A stretch of DNA of 5,721 nucleotides, taken from JBBIVP01 sp037439705 [NCBI: bacterium]. Lineage in GTDB: Bacteria > JBBIVP01. How positions within the stretch are numbered: position 1 is the stretch's first letter; each line of letters starts with the position of its first letter. The translations under genes and the position numbers were made by a program. The stretch lies in NCBI GenBank assembly GCA_037439705.1, contig JBBIVP010000142.1:1-5721 (forward strand), written 5' to 3'. Under the pieces are notes generated by a model. That model did no database searches. It was not told the DNA's origin and worked only from the letters and a program-made list of their open reading frames with translations. Below, in pieces: positions 5,558 to 5,721 of this stretch.

Positions 5558-5721
5558 CAGAAAGAGTTTTTGACGAAGGGGATGTATTTTATAACTTAAA
5601 TTTTCCGTTCTTCTGGTAATCATAGACCTGGTGTTCTACAAGGGTCATTGGTTAAGAGATAGTATCCATTTGTATGAGAATTTATATTTTGTTTAAGAGG
5701 GAAGAAGATTTTAATTTGGGG
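5558..5721. other. Downstream region with no supported gene
   Basis: This 164-bp AT-rich tail follows the cytochrome stop. A weak stem, CCCTT (5550-5554) with AAGGG (5576-5580), has a loop of about 21 bases and is followed by GATGTATTTT. It is too poor to call a terminator. CTGGT occurs twice, 15 bp apart (5613-5617 and 5628-5632). The open frames here are short (19 codons on the minus strand at 5589-5648) and lack an SD sequence. No tRNA, repeat array or promoter is evident. Confidence 0.5.

Noticed and set aside
5550-5590. Terminator after the cytochrome gene
   Set aside because: Only a five-base stem with a loop of about 21 bases and a broken T run; not convincing.
5589-5648. Minus-strand 19-codon frame (MTLVEHQVYDYQKNGKFKL) in the right-hand tail
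   Set aside because: It looks protein-like but is too short, has a stop just upstream and no SD sequence. It could be a gene remnant, but nothing identifies one.
1-5721. CRISPR arrays, insertion sequences, tRNA or rRNA genes
   Set aside because: No regularly spaced repeats, transposase motifs, terminal inverted repeats or RNA-gene signatures were seen on either strand.

Overview
The window reads as bacterial DNA of low-to-moderate GC. A KDO-8-phosphate-phosphatase-like gene (an LPS step) and multihaem c-type cytochromes point to a diderm that respires. Strong AAGGAGG Shine-Dalgarno (SD) sequences, TTG starts and an archaeal/actinobacterial-type inositol-phosphate synthase suggest a deep-branching, possibly thermophilic and anaerobic lineage. 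That placement is inference; I cannot name a taxon.

Left block, minus strand, read right to left: a kdsC-like HAD phosphatase (2224-2724), a long FadE/VLCAD-type acyl-CoA dehydrogenase (445-2205) 18 bp behind it, then the N-terminal third of inositol-3-phosphate synthase (1-356, running off the left edge) after an 88-bp AT-rich gap that may hold its own promoter. The three concern envelope sugar, fatty-acid and inositol metabolism and need not form one pathway.

Centre (2725-2838): a 114-bp divergent promoter region. It holds a 14-bp dyad (GTCAA-N4-TTGAC) overlapping the -35 of kdsC. Neither flanking gene has an SD sequence. The predicted promoters place transcription starts 0-2 nt (kdsC) and about 6 nt (the oxidoreductase gene) before the ATG, so both mRNAs look leaderless or nearly so.

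Right block, plus strand (2839-5557): a tight three-gene operon whose two junctions are both 4-nt TTGA overlaps (TTG start inside a TGA stop). It encodes a GMC-family flavoprotein with a CxxCxxCxxxC cysteine cluster and no signal peptide, a Tat-signal protein resembling gluconate 2-dehydrogenase subunit 3, and a small lipoprotein cytochrome with six CxxCH motifs plus one CxxxCH. The order matches the logic of three-subunit FAD-dependent sugar/polyol dehydrogenases (flavin subunit, Tat hitchhiker subunit, cytochrome c). The cytochrome, however, is a compact six- or seven-haem lipoprotein rather than the usual three-haem class I subunit. The proposed unit is a periplasmic, membrane-anchored dehydrogenase passing electrons from FAD through a possible Fe-S cluster to a multihaem wire; the substrate is unknown. 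This is the most interesting part of the window. The last 164 bp hold no gene I can support.
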